A stretch of DNA of 64,000 bases from an uncultured Caulobacterales bacterium (GCA_903900155.1 CAIUMD010000105.1:1-64000); one strand, 5' to 3'; positions 18,191 to 27,423 are shown, counted from the stretch's first letter. Translations and numbers: made by a program. Notes: generated by a model not told the origin, from the sequence alone.

Positions 18191-21157
18191 ATGTCGTTCC
18201 GCCGCGTGTCCGCTCTGTCGATCGCGGCGCTGGCCCTGGCCGCGCCGCTTTCGGCGCAGGCGACGACCCGTTTCGACATTCCCGCCCAGGACGCGCGCTC
18301 GGCGCTGATGGCGCTATGCCTGAAGGCGGGCTGCGCCTTCGCCCTGTCCGCCGATCCCGGCCGAACCTATCGCGCCAATGCGGTATCGGGGAGCATGACC
18401 TGGCCCGAGGCGATCAAGCGCCTGCTGGCCGGAACGGGTCTGCGTTACGAACTCAGCGACCATGCCTCGGTGCGCGTCTGGGCTGAAGCGTCGGCAGCGC
18501 CTCCGCCGCGCGCCGCGCCGCGTTCGGAAGACCCGATCGGCCTGGACGAGGTCACCATCACCGCCGCCTTCGTGGCCGGTATCGAGGATTCCCTGCTCCA
18601 GAAGCGCCGCGCCGACGCCATTGTCGACGCCGTCTCGGCCGGCCGCATTGGCGAGCTGCCCGCCGCCAACCTCGCCGAGGCGCTTCAGCGCGTGCCGGGC
18701 GTGGCGATCGAGCGTGAGGTCGGGGAGGGACAGTTCGTCAGCGTCCGAGGGCTGGGGCCGCTGTTTCAGTCGGTGACCCTGAACGGCGCGCCGGTGGCCT
18801 TCAACGAGAACATCCGCAACTCCACCCAGAGCGGCCGGCAGTTCCGCTTCCGAGCCTTGTCCGCCGATCTGCTGGCCGGGGCCGTGGTGGCCAAGTCGGC
18901 GACGGCCGACATTGTCGACGGCGGCATCGGTTCCAACATCGATATTCGCACCGTGCGGGGGCTTGAAGGACCATCATACCTGTCGCTCCGCGCCGACGCC
19001 CACGCCGAGGTCCGCTCCGGGGCGGTCTCGCCCGACCTGGCGATCTCGGGCCGCTGGCGGCGCGCCGACGACCGCCTGGGCGTGGTGGCCGGGGTCTCCA
19101 CCGAGCGGCGCGAGGTGCAGTACGACCGCTTCCAGGTCTCGCGCTATCGCGACTTCGTCGTCGGTGGCGCGGCTTTGACCCTCCCCGAGGATATCCGCAC
19201 CACCGTCGAGCAGGAGCAGCGGGCGCGCGCCACGGCCTTCATGGGGGTCGAATGGCGCGCCGCGCCGGCTGTCACCCTATATCTGGACGCCCTGGCCTCA
19301 CGCTTCGACAATGGCATCCGCGAGGATCGCATCGTCTACGGGATCGGCGACGTCGCGGCCCAGGTCCTGGCGGCGGGAAATGCACGGTTCGAGGGCCGCA
19401 CGCTGGTGGGGGGGCGTGTCGCTGCGGGCCAGATCAGCAACAACCTGGAGGTTTCCGACCAGGTCCACGACAACGTCTCGGCCAGCCTGGCCATGAAGGC
19501 CGACGCCGGCGCCTGGACGCTGGAGCCGCGCCTAAGCCTCTCCAGCGCCCGCTCGAACCTCGACACGCCGCTGCAGCGGATCAGCGCCGTCAGCCCGCTG
19601 GGCGTGTCCTACGCCTTCGATCTGGGTCCCGACCTGATCGAGAGCCGCAAGTCGCCGCTGCTGTCGACGTCGTTCGACCTGACCGATCCGGCCCAACTGA
19701 CCTTCTCGCGTTACGGCGTCCGCGCCACGCATGTGGAAGACCACGACGCTACCGGCCTGATCGCCGCCGCAAGGCCGATCGACTGGACTGTGGGGCGCGT
19801 ACGGTTCGAGCGCCTGCGCCTGGGCGGCCAGGTCACCGATCGGGGGCGTAATTTCCAGCGCCGCGATCGCGAAGCCCAGCCGCGGCCGGGAACGGTCGTC
19901 GACGCCGACTTCTTCGATATCGCCGCGCCCCTCGGTGCTTTCGACCGTTTGGTCGTCTCGCGACCGCCGGCCTGGACCGCCGCTGATTTCGCCGCCTTCC
20001 GCGAGCACTTCTACCTGCCGGGCGAGGCTGACGGCGTGGTGGTCGACGCCAAGGAACTGGTCCCCACCGGCGCGGATCTGCAAGGTTCGTACAAGGTCGG
20101 CGAGCGGATCCTGGCCGGCTATGGACGCCTGGACTTCTCCACGAGCGTGTTGGGGCGAGGAACCACCGGCAATGTCGGCATACGGGTCGCGAGGACCCGC
20201 ACGAACGTGGCAGGTTCGCTGCAGGGCGTCTCGAGCGCCGGCTACATGGAGGTCAAGCCGGTCCGCTACGCCGGTTCCCACGCCGTGGCCCTGCCCAGCG
20301 CCAACCTGGCCGTCGCCCTGGACGATGACTGGCGCCTGCGCCTGGCGGCCTCGCGCAGCATCACCCGGCCGTCGCTGGCCGACCTGCGCTCGGCGACAGT
20401 GCCGGCCAGCAGCCTGGTCTCGATCCTCTACCAGCGCGGCCAGGCCGAGATCGACAATCCTTCGCCGGGCACGCTGTTCTCGGGCGTGGGCGGCAATCCG
20501 GAACTGAAGCCGTATCTGGCGACCAACTTCGACCTGTCGCTGGAGCGTGAATTCAAGGATTTCGGCGGCGTCAGCCTGGCGGTGTTCCACAAGTCGATCG
20601 ACGACTTCATCGTCATCTCGGCCCAGCCTGAGCGCCTGGCCTTCGCCACCCGTACGGGACCGCCGGTCGTCGCCACGGTGATGATGTCCCGGCCCCGCAA
20701 CGCCGGGCGGGCCCATGTCACCGGCCTGGAGGCCGCGTTCAGCCGGCGTTTCGCGCACGGCTTCGGCGTCTGGACCAGCGCGACGTGGGTAGATGCGGCC
20801 AGCCGCAACGACATGGGACAGCGGGGGCGGCTCAACGGCGTCTCGCGGCTGTCCTATTCGATCAGCCCGTTCGTCGAGCGCGGCCGGCTGCACGCCCACC
20901 TTTCGTGGACCTGGCGCTCGCCGTTCGGCTCCGAGGCCGACATGCAGGGCGGCGGGGTGTCGAGCTTCGTGGTGGCCAGCGCGGGCTATCTGGACGCCGC
21001 CGGTTCCTACGACCTCAGCCCGCGCGTCTCGATCCACATCGAGGCCAGCAACCTGACCGACACGGTCGAGGCGGCCTATGAAAACCAGCGCAGCCGACCA
21101 CTGCAGATCGGCCGCTCGGGCCGCTCGTTCGGTGTAGGGCTGAGGATGCGGCTCTAG
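18191..21157 (+). CDS. TonB-dependent transducer with STN signalling domain (FecA-like)
   Basis: A 988-residue receptor. After a signal peptide (about 1-25, ending SAQA) comes an STN domain (FDIPAQDARSALMALCLKAGCAF...GTGLRYELS, about 28-98), the part that touches FecR in the periplasm. Next are the TonB box region (GLDEVTITAAF, about 118), a plug (NLAEALQRVPGVAIER, VSVRGLGPLFQSVTLNGAPV) and a barrel ending GVGLRMRL. It is the third gene of a sigma/FecR/receptor set and should both import and sense its ligand. The final residue is Leu rather than Phe. The barrel resembles sugar-type more than ferric-siderophore receptors, but the ligand is unknown. Confidence 0.93.
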   Translation: MSFRRVSALSIAALALAAPLSAQATTRFDIPAQDARSALMALCLKAGCAFALSADPGRTYRANAVSGSMTWPEAIKRLLAGTGLRYELSDHASVRVWAEASAAPPPRAAPRSEDPIGLDEVTITAAFVAGIEDSLLQKRRADAIVDAVSAGRIGELPAANLAEALQRVPGVAIEREVGEGQFVSVRGLGPLFQSVTLNGAPVAFNENIRNSTQSGRQFRFRALSADLLAGAVVAKSATADIVDGGIGSNIDIRTVRGLEGPSYLSLRADAHAEVRSGAVSPDLAISGRWRRADDRLGVVAGVSTERREVQYDRFQVSRYRDFVVGGAALTLPEDIRTTVEQEQRARATAFMGVEWRAAPAVTLYLDALASRFDNGIREDRIVYGIGDVAAQVLAAGNARFEGRTLVGGRVAAGQISNNLEVSDQVHDNVSASLAMKADAGAWTLEPRLSLSSARSNLDTPLQRISAVSPLGVSYAFDLGPDLIESRKSPLLSTSFDLTDPAQLTFSRYGVRATHVEDHDATGLIAAARPIDWTVGRVRFERLRLGGQVTDRGRNFQRRDREAQPRPGTVVDADFFDIAAPLGAFDRLVVSRPPAWTAADFAAFREHFYLPGEADGVVVDAKELVPTGADLQGSYKVGERILAGYGRLDFSTSVLGRGTTGNVGIRVARTRTNVAGSLQGVSSAGYMEVKPVRYAGSHAVALPSANLAVALDDDWRLRLAASRSITRPSLADLRSATVPASSLVSILYQRGQAEIDNPSPGTLFSGVGGNPELKPYLATNFDLSLEREFKDFGGVSLAVFHKSIDDFIVISAQPERLAFATRTGPPVVATVMMSRPRNAGRAHVTGLEAAFSRRFAHGFGVWTSATWVDAASRNDMGQRGRLNGVSRLSYSISPFVERGRLHAHLSWTWRSPFGSEADMQGGGVSSFVVASAGYLDAAGSYDLSPRVSIHIEASNLTDTVEAAYENQRSRPLQIGRSGRSFGVGLRMRL

Positions 21158-21220
21158 AGAGCGTAGCGCACGGCTCCGGGCCACCAGGGGGGGCGGCAGA
21201 CGGCGAAGTAGCAAGGCGGT

Positions 21221-21240
21221 GCCGCCCTTGAGGGGGCGGC
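21221..21240. terminator. Short hairpin between convergent genes
   Basis: GCCGCCC (21221-21227) pairs with GGGCGGC (21234-21240) between the ends of the rightward receptor and the leftward amidase gene. It could serve both directions. The T-run is poor. Confidence 0.4.
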
Positions 21241-21248
21241 CCCTTCGC

Positions 21249-22403
21249 TCAGGGGATGTTCCGCATCTGCGTCAGGCAGGCGCCGGCGACGGCCGCCATG
21301 GCGGCGGTCCGGTTCTGCACGGCGTTGGGGCCGGAGATCAGCAGCTTGTCGACCGATGGGTTGGTGATGAACTCCGCCTCGATATAGGCGGCGCGGCAGG
21401 GCGTCTGGCGGCGGTCGTTGCCCAGGCTGATGTCGTTCAGCACACCAAAGCCCGGCAGGTTCGGATTGCCCTGGTTGTCGGGCTTGACGCCGCGGTCCTT
21501 GGCGCCGGGGTCCAGGGTCTTGAGCGCGGTGAACAGGGCCTTCTGGACCGCGCCGGCGAACTCCATGTCCGCCTCCAGGTTGATGTTGTCATTCTCCTTG
21601 GCGCGGTAGAACGTCTCCGCGCCGCGGATCGTGGCGGTCTTGGCGCCATTGAAATGGATGCAGAGAAAGAGCTTGGCCTTGTGATCGAAGGCCATCGCAG
21701 CGCGCGCCTTGCCGGTTACGTTGACGTCGGTGGTCCGCGTCAGCACCACCTGCACCGTTTCGTTGCGCGCCGCCGCCTGGCGCAGCAACTCGTCGCGCAG
21801 GATCAGCGCGAAATCCAGGGTCAGCTTCTTCTCTTTGACATTGCTGGCCGAGATCGCGTTGTTGGCGCTGCTGCCGGAGACGTCGCTGGTCCCGCCGTGA
21901 CCAGGATCGATGACGATTGCGCCGAGACTGGCGGGAACGACGGCCGGCTTCACGGCCGCGACTTCGGCTTTCTCGACATCCGCCAGCAGGGCTTCGGCCT
22001 CGGGGACCAGCGCCAGGACCGCGTCGGCATAGTCGGGTCGGGGCGCATAGGTCGGGCCGATGAAGCGGATGAATTTCTCGGGCGTCGCCACATTGGCTTC
22101 CCAGCCGGAGTAGGGCGTCCGGTTCAGGAAGGCCCAGTAGCCGGCGATGAAGTTCTCCAGCGTCGCGAACTTGCAGTAGAAGTCTTCGCCATCATGGGCG
22201 GCGTACTTCACCTTGGTGGCGTAGGGCGTCATCTCCTTGCGCCACTTTAGCCCGCCGAAATTGTAGTGGTCACGCGCCAGCACCGAACCGCCGCGACCGC
22301 TTTCAAGCGCCCATTGCGCCAGCGTTACCGCGCGCAGTTTAGGGTAGCGAATGGCTTCGCCCAGATAGACCGTCGTCAGACGCCGAAACAGCTCATTGGT
22401 CAT
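21249..22403 (-). CDS. Bifunctional glucosaminidase / N-acetylmuramoyl-L-alanine amidase
   Basis: A 384-residue peptidoglycan hydrolase with two catalytic modules. The N-terminal part has the glucosaminidase-like fold (LAQWALESGRGGS...YNFGGLKW, about 25-60, with the catalytic Glu in ALESG). The C-terminal part is a zinc amidase (Amidase_3): IVIDPGHGG with the first His ligand (about 180), EKKLTLDFA with the Glu ligand, LCIHFNGA with the second His, and EAEFITN with the catalytic Glu. ATG 22403 has GAGAGGG upstream and is preferred over 22442. No signal peptide is seen, which is unusual for a cell-wall enzyme and resembles endolysins. It should cleave both glycan and peptide bonds. Confidence 0.88.
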   Translation of the reverse strand: MTNELFRRLTTVYLGEAIRYPKLRAVTLAQWALESGRGGSVLARDHYNFGGLKWRKEMTPYATKVKYAAHDGEDFYCKFATLENFIAGYWAFLNRTPYSGWEANVATPEKFIRFIGPTYAPRPDYADAVLALVPEAEALLADVEKAEVAAVKPAVVPASLGAIVIDPGHGGTSDVSGSSANNAISASNVKEKKLTLDFALILRDELLRQAAARNETVQVVLTRTTDVNVTGKARAAMAFDHKAKLFLCIHFNGAKTATIRGAETFYRAKENDNINLEADMEFAGAVQKALFTALKTLDPGAKDRGVKPDNQGNPNLPGFGVLNDISLGNDRRQTPCRAAYIEAEFITNPSVDKLLISGPNAVQNRTAAMAAVAGACLTQMRNIP

Positions 22404-22447
22404 GTCACGCCCTCTCGTGGAAGGTGTGATATAGGCGCGCATTCTTG

Positions 22448-22472
22448 AAATTCACCACCATAGAGTGAATTT
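22448..22472. promoter_or_regulatory. Inverted repeat AAATTCAC-N9-GTGAATTT
   Basis: Two perfect 8-base arms (22448-22455 and 22465-22472) in an AT-rich patch between the small LuxR-type gene and the amidase start. It lies 45 bases before the amidase ATG and could be an operator, or a weak terminator of the LuxR-type gene. Confidence 0.4.
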
Positions 22473-22490
22473 TGGTAATTGCCCGATGCG

Positions 22491-22745
22491 CTAGCCGCCG
22501 GCGGAGCGCAGGCCCTGGACCAAGGACTGGGCCGCGATAGCCGCCTGGGTGCGGTTGTGAACGTTCAGCTTGCGCATCAGCGCGGTCATGTGCGCCTTGA
22601 CCGTGGCCTCGGCGATGCCGAGATCGAAAGCGATCTGCTTGTTGAGAAGGCCGGAATTGACGCCTTCCAGCACCCTCATCTGGGTCGGCGTCAGACCGCC
22701 CAGCGCCGTCTTCAGATCCTGACTGGCAATGTTCGTCGTGCTCAT
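22491..22745 (-). CDS. Small LuxR-type DNA-binding regulator
   Basis: An 84-residue protein consisting almost only of a LuxR/GerE helix-turn-helix: LTPTQMRVLEGVNSGLLNKQIA, then GIAEATVKAHMTALMRKLNV. The start at 22745 is fixed by AGAGGGG seven bases upstream; longer frames lack a ribosome site. It has no receiver or ligand-binding domain, so it either needs a partner or acts constitutively, as GerE-like proteins do. It is upstream of the peptidoglycan hydrolase gene on the same strand, with about 90 bases between them, and may control it. Confidence 0.85.
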   Translation of the reverse strand: MSTTNIASQDLKTALGGLTPTQMRVLEGVNSGLLNKQIAFDLGIAEATVKAHMTALMRKLNVHNRTQAAIAAQSLVQGLRSAGG

Positions 22746-22929
22746 CGCTGAACCCCTCTGCCTCATCCCTGCAAGCCGCCATAGAGGCGCGCCGCCCCGT
22801 CTTCTTTGTTCGACGACTCTGCATCGAGCGATCCGGGTTATGTGATTCACGTTAGCGCTATCTGTTGGACAAGTTCAAGTGATTTTGCTGATGTGAGCGT
22901 GAACATCGCAAAATGAACCAGAAGGACAT

Positions 22930-22950
22930 AAAATCTGTCGTACAGATTTT
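22930..22950. promoter_or_regulatory. Candidate FadR/GntR operator
   Basis: AAAATCTGT (22930-22938) and ACAGATTTT (22942-22950) form a perfect 9+9 inverted repeat around CGT. The centre reads GT-CGT-AC, matching the GTnnnAC core of FadR-subfamily GntR operators. It is about 80 bases before the gntR-type start, so autoregulation is likely. Confidence 0.6.
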
Positions 22951-23031
22951 GGTGTTAGAGGTGCTTGAGGGCGGGGCGCTTTGCCATGCGTCGCGAATGG
23001 CCCGATGTTGCGCCTTGAAGGAGACCGAAGG

Positions 23032-23709
23032 ATGAGCGAGGGCCGCCTGGCCGATCGGGCCTATACGGGCATCGTCGAGATGATCAACAGCGACGGGCTG
23101 GAGGTCGGCGACCGCCTGCCGTCGGAGGCGCGCTTGGCCGAGATCTTCGGCATGTCGCGCACCATCGTGCGCGAGGCCCTGGTTCGCCTGGCCGCCGACA
23201 GCATCACCGAGGCCCGTCGCGGCGCCGGCTCGTACGTAAAGAACCGGCCGTCCGACAAGCTGGGCGCCTACATGCCGCTGTCGGAGCTGCCGTCGACCAT
23301 GGGCAGCTACGAGGTGCGGTTCGTGCTGGAGGCCGAGGCGGCGCGCCTGGCGGCCGTACGGCGCTCGGCCGAGGAGATGGACGCCATCGAGGCCGCGCTC
23401 TTGAACCTGCGCGCGGCGCTGCTGTCCAGCGCGCCGGCCCATGCCGAGGACATGGAGTTGCACCGCCAGATCGTGCTGGCCACCGCCAACCCGGCCTTTC
23501 TGGTCGCCTTCGAGGCGCTTGAGGCCGATGTCGACAAGATCATGCGGGCGGGCGTCGACATCTCACGCTCGCGACCGCCCGAGGCGATCGCCGAGATGAT
23601 GCGCGAGCACGAAATGATCGTGGAAGCGATCAAGGCTCAGGATGGCGACCAGGCGGCGCTGGCGATGCGGTGGCACCTGTCCAGGGGCCGCAAGCGGCTG
23701 ATGCCCTAG
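23032..23709 (+). CDS. GntR-family regulator (FadR subfamily)
   Basis: A 225-residue repressor. The winged HTH is at about residues 7-70 (LPSEARLAEIFGMSRTIVREALVRLAADS). The all-helical FCD ligand-binding domain is at about 90-215 and includes the Asp/His metal-site residues (EDMELHRQIV, REHEMIVEAIKAQDG). FadR-type members with FCD domains mostly sense sugar acids such as gluconate and galactonate. ATG 23032 has AAGGAG upstream. It is convergent with a gluconokinase gene, the stops overlapping in CTAG, which supports a sugar-acid ligand. A palindrome with the family core lies in its promoter. Confidence 0.9.
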   Translation: MSEGRLADRAYTGIVEMINSDGLEVGDRLPSEARLAEIFGMSRTIVREALVRLAADSITEARRGAGSYVKNRPSDKLGAYMPLSELPSTMGSYEVRFVLEAEAARLAAVRRSAEEMDAIEAALLNLRAALLSSAPAHAEDMELHRQIVLATANPAFLVAFEALEADVDKIMRAGVDISRSRPPEAIAEMMREHEMIVEAIKAQDGDQAALAMRWHLSRGRKRLMP

Positions 23710-24260
23710 GCGCGAACCGACAGGGCGGGCGCGGTCAGCCACGCCTGGGTGATCTCGCAAAGCCGCTCGGGCGGCTCGGCGGCGTCAAGGGTGAAGACGC
23801 CTTCATCAGCGCTGGGGCGCTCCAGGGTCGCCAGTTGGCTGTCCAACAGGCTGGCGGGCATGTAGTGGCCCGCGCGCTGGGTCAGTCGGCGCAGCAGTTC
23901 GTCGTAGCCGGCGTCCAGCAGCACGAAGCGGACGGTAACCGGCACGGCTGTGCGCAGCCGGTCGCGATAGGGGCGACGCAGGGCCGAACAGGCCGTCACG
24001 ACGTGTCCGCCGGACGTCAGCGCTTCGCCCATGGCCGCGCCGATGCGGTCCAGCCACGGCCAGCGGTCGTCGTCGTTCAGCGGCTGGCCGGCGCGCATCT
24101 TGGCGACGGCGCCGGCGTCGTGAAAGGCGTCACCCTCCAGGAACGGGCAATCCAGTTTCCGGGCCAGCAGCGCCCCCAGGGTCGACTTGCCGCTGCCGCT
24201 CACGCCCATGGCGATGATGGCGAGGCCGGCAGGTCGTACGGGGCTAGATGGCGGCGGCAA
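23706..24260 (-). CDS. gntK: Gluconokinase
   Basis: A 184-residue cytoplasmic kinase that phosphorylates D-gluconate to 6-phosphogluconate, feeding the Entner-Doudoroff route. The Walker A motif MGVSGSGKSTLGALLA is at about residues 18-33, with FLEGDAFHD (substrate site) and VTACSALRRPYRDRLR (lid/Arg cluster) in the order typical of the GntK family. Length is normal. It is divergent from a GH55-like enzyme with a lactonase-type propeller and faces the GntR-type regulator. This fits a locus that releases sugars or lactones outside the cell and consumes gluconate inside. Confidence 0.9.
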   Translation of the reverse strand: MPPPSSPVRPAGLAIIAMGVSGSGKSTLGALLARKLDCPFLEGDAFHDAGAVAKMRAGQPLNDDDRWPWLDRIGAAMGEALTSGGHVVTACSALRRPYRDRLRTAVPVTVRFVLLDAGYDELLRRLTQRAGHYMPASLLDSQLATLERPSADEGVFTLDAAEPPERLCEITQAWLTAPALSVRA

Positions 24261-24322
24261 ACGACGTCCTTGGTATGGCGAGATTGGACTTCGCTTCTAC
24301 CGACGCCTCGGCGGCCCGTAAC

Positions 24323-24338
24323 TACGACCATGGTCGAG
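24323..24338. promoter_or_regulatory. Shared palindrome, copy 1
   Basis: CTACGACCATGGTCG begins at 24322. The 12-base core CGACCATGGTCG (24325-24336) is a perfect palindrome. It lies between gntK and the first GH55-like gene, its centre about 82 bases before the latter's ATG. The same 15 bases occur before the TBDR at 30568 at almost the same distance. Confidence 0.6.
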
Positions 24339-24411
24339 GTGGCCGTCTATGGCTGCAGCCGTATCACTTGCCGGAAGTGGATTTGGCCGAAAGTAGAGTT
24401 TGGGGAGTGGC

Positions 24412-27400
24412 ATGAGAGCGCTTGTGTTGTCGTTGTTACTGGCGGCCTCGAGCCCCGTCCTCGCGGCTGCCGCCGCTCCCAGTTCGGCCTGGCCGGTCGC
24501 GCCCGACGATCCCCGGGCCGTGACGGTCAAAGCTGTCGGCGACGGCAAGACCGACGACACCGACGCCATCCAGAAAGCCATCGACGCCGGGCGCGATAGC
24601 ACCGGCCACGGCCTCGTCTTCCTGCCTTCGGGTCGTTATCGCCTGAGCCGCACCATCCTGATCCCGCCGGGCATTCGCGTCTTCGGCGTCGGCAAGACTC
24701 GGCCGGTCTTGGTGCTGGGGCCCGACACGCCGGGCTTCCAGGATGGCGTGGGTACGATGGTCGTGTTCACCGGCGGCGACCAGTATCAGGTCGGCGACAT
24801 CCCCGTGCCGGTGCCGACCGTGCGCCCGGCGACCGCCAAGGTCCGCGACGCCAATTCCGGCGCCTTCTATTCGTCGATGGCCAATATCGACATCGAGATC
24901 GGCGAGGGTAATCCGGCCGCCGCCGGGGTGCGCTTCCGCATGGCCCAGCACGCCTTCCTGAAGCACATGAACTTCCGCCTGGGCTCGGGCTTCGCCGGCG
25001 TCTACCAGGCCGGCAATATCATGGAGGATGTCCACTTCCAGGGCGGCCGCTACGGCATCGTCACCGAGAAAACCTCGCCCGCTTGGCAGTTCACCCTGGT
25101 GGACTCCACTTTCGACGGCCAGCGCGATGCGGCGATCCGCGAGCACGAGGTCGACCTGACCCTGGTCAATGTGGCGATCAGGAACACGCCGGTCGGCATC
25201 GAGATCGACAAGGGATACAGCGACAGCCTGTGGGGCAAGAACGTCCGCTTCGAGAACGTCTCCAAGGCCGGTGTCGTGATCTCGGCAGAGGACAACGTCT
25301 TCACCCAGGTGGGCTTCGACAACGCCGTGGCGTCCAACACGCCGGTGTTCGCCCGCTTCCGCGACAGCGGCAAGACGGTAGAAGGCAAGGGCAAGGCCTA
25401 TCGCGTCGGCTCGTTCACCTATGGCCTGACCCTGCCGGCCATGGGCCAGATGGGCGAGTACAAGACCCTCTCGGACATCACGCCGCTGAAGGCCTTGCCG
25501 GCCGCCACGGCGCCCGCGCTGCGGTCGCTGCCGCCGATGGCTGAGTGGACCAACGTCAAGACGCTGGGCGTCAAGGGCGACAGCTCGACCGACGACACCG
25601 CCGCCCTGCAGAAGGCGATCGACAGCCACAAGGTGCTGTACCTGCCGATCGGCTTCTACAGGGTCAGCGACACGCTGAAGCTGAAGCCCGACACCGTGCT
25701 GATTGGCCTGCATCCGGCCCTGACCCAGTTGGTCATCCCGGATGGCAATCCCGGCCATGTCGGTGTCGGGCCGGTGCGGCCGATCCTGGAAACGCCCCGG
25801 GGCGGCGACAACATCGTCGCAGGCATCGGGCTCTTCACCGGCCGCATCAACCCTCGCGCCTCGGCGCTGCTGTGGCGGTCGGGCGAGAAGTCCCTGGTCA
25901 CGGATGTCAAGATCATGGGCGGTGGGGGCACGCCGACCGCCGACGGCAAGCCGCTGGGCGCGGCCCAGGCCCGCAGCGGCGACCCGGTGGCCGATGGCCG
26001 CTGGGACGCCCAGTACCCCAGCATCTGGGTGACGGACGGCGGCGGCGGGGCCTTCGCCAATGTCTGGAGCCCCAACACCTTCGCCTCGGCCGGCTTCTAC
26101 ATCAGCGACACCAAGACGCCGGGCCACATCTACGAGGTCTCGGTCGAGCACCACGTGCGCAACGAGTTCGTGCTCGACAATGTCGAGAACTGGGAATTCC
26201 TGGCGCCCCAGACCGAGCAGGAGGTCGGCGACGGTCCCGACGCGGTGTCTCTGGAGGTGCGCAATTCCAGGAACATCCTGTTCGCCAACTATCACGGCTA
26301 TCGCGTCACGCGCTCGTACCACCCGGCCGAGGCGGCGGTGAAGCTGTTCAACTCGACCGACATCCGGTTCCGCAACGTCCACATCAACGCCGAGAGCGGC
26401 ATTGCTCTGTGTGACAAGGTCGGCTGCGGGACCTATCTGCGGGCCAGCAAATATCCGTTCGAGAACGCCATCCAGGACAAGACCTCCAAGCTGGAGGTGC
26501 GCGAGCGCGAGTTCGCGGTGCTGGACGTCAAGGGCGACCAGCCCGCGCCGGCCCCGGCCGATCCTCGGGTCAAGAAGCTCGAGACCGGCTTCTGGTCGAT
26601 CTCGGGCGCGACGACGGGCGCGGACGGGGCCTTGTACTTCGTCGAGAAGCGTTTCCAGCGCATCTACCGCTGGACGGCGGCCAAGGGGCTGGAGATCGTC
26701 CGCGACGCCTCGCTGGACCCGACCAACCTGGCGATGGACGCCTCGGGCAAGCTACTGGTCGTGTCGTCGCTTGGGCCGCAGGGCGCGGTCTATTCGATCG
26801 ATCCGGGTGGTCCGCACGATGCGATGACGATGATCGCGCCGACCGCCGTGACGTCGCGGGGCAAAGGCAAGACTCTGCTGCCGGTCAACTGGTGGAACAA
26901 TGGCGAGTTCAGGGATCAGTATGATCCGGCCAAGGGCGAGTTCACGACCTTGGCGCAGATGTTCGCCCGCGACGTCGGCATGCCTAAGGCCCAGGAATAT
27001 GTCTCGCCGGACGGCAGTGTCTCGCTGCCGGCCTTCCGGGTGTGGCAGCAAGGGCCGCCGGATCATGTCGGCTGGCGCTGGTCCGACAGCCTGCAGGCCA
27101 ACGGCCTGATCGGCGGCGCGGTCGGCGAGCGACTGTTCTTCACCAACGGCTCAGAGAACAAGACCTACAGCGGCCAGGTCGGGCCGGGCGGGACGCTGAC
27201 GGACCTCAAGATCTTCGCCAATCGCGGCGGCGAGAGCGTCGCGGTCGATGGCCAGGGGCGGGTGTTCGTCGCCAACGGCCAGATCTTCCAGTATGCGCCC
27301 GACGGCAGCCTGACCGGTCGGATCGACGTGCCCGAGCGGCCGCTGCAGCTGATCTTCGGCGGCGAGGGCGGGAAAACGCTGTTCGTCCTGACTCACCATT

Positions 27401-27423
27401 CGCTCTACGCTGTCACGCCATAA
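24412..27423 (+). CDS. Exported GH55-like double beta-helix enzyme with C-terminal beta-propeller
   Basis: A 1003-residue protein with a Sec leader (about 1-22). Two pectate-lyase-3/GH55-like beta-helix units follow: the first begins VKAVGDGKTDDTDAIQKAID (about 42), the second EWTNVKTLGVKGDSSTDDTA (about 380). The last 300 residues look like an SMP-30/NHL propeller (TGADGALYFVEKRFQRIYRW, NLAMDASGKLLV, ESVAVDGQGRVFVANGQIF). GH55 enzymes are exo-beta-1,3-glucanases with a paired beta-helix; SMP-30-like propellers include lactonases. Glycan cleavage outside the cytoplasm is likely, but the substrate is not proven and the catalytic Glu was not located. ATG 24412 follows GGGGAG. A close paralogue follows. 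Confidence 0.8.
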   Translation: MRALVLSLLLAASSPVLAAAAAPSSAWPVAPDDPRAVTVKAVGDGKTDDTDAIQKAIDAGRDSTGHGLVFLPSGRYRLSRTILIPPGIRVFGVGKTRPVLVLGPDTPGFQDGVGTMVVFTGGDQYQVGDIPVPVPTVRPATAKVRDANSGAFYSSMANIDIEIGEGNPAAAGVRFRMAQHAFLKHMNFRLGSGFAGVYQAGNIMEDVHFQGGRYGIVTEKTSPAWQFTLVDSTFDGQRDAAIREHEVDLTLVNVAIRNTPVGIEIDKGYSDSLWGKNVRFENVSKAGVVISAEDNVFTQVGFDNAVASNTPVFARFRDSGKTVEGKGKAYRVGSFTYGLTLPAMGQMGEYKTLSDITPLKALPAATAPALRSLPPMAEWTNVKTLGVKGDSSTDDTAALQKAIDSHKVLYLPIGFYRVSDTLKLKPDTVLIGLHPALTQLVIPDGNPGHVGVGPVRPILETPRGGDNIVAGIGLFTGRINPRASALLWRSGEKSLVTDVKIMGGGGTPTADGKPLGAAQARSGDPVADGRWDAQYPSIWVTDGGGGAFANVWSPNTFASAGFYISDTKTPGHIYEVSVEHHVRNEFVLDNVENWEFLAPQTEQEVGDGPDAVSLEVRNSRNILFANYHGYRVTRSYHPAEAAVKLFNSTDIRFRNVHINAESGIALCDKVGCGTYLRASKYPFENAIQDKTSKLEVREREFAVLDVKGDQPAPAPADPRVKKLETGFWSISGATTGADGALYFVEKRFQRIYRWTAAKGLEIVRDASLDPTNLAMDASGKLLVVSSLGPQGAVYSIDPGGPHDAMTMIAPTAVTSRGKGKTLLPVNWWNNGEFRDQYDPAKGEFTTLAQMFARDVGMPKAQEYVSPDGSVSLPAFRVWQQGPPDHVGWRWSDSLQANGLIGGAVGERLFFTNGSENKTYSGQVGPGGTLTDLKIFANRGGESVAVDGQGRVFVANGQIFQYAPDGSLTGRIDVPERPLQLIFGGEGGKTLFVLTHHSLYAVTP

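Noticed and set aside
24436-26382. 648-codon minus-strand frame opposite the first GH55-like gene
   Set aside because: Shadow; the same kind of frame appears opposite the paralogue, as expected from shared codon usage.
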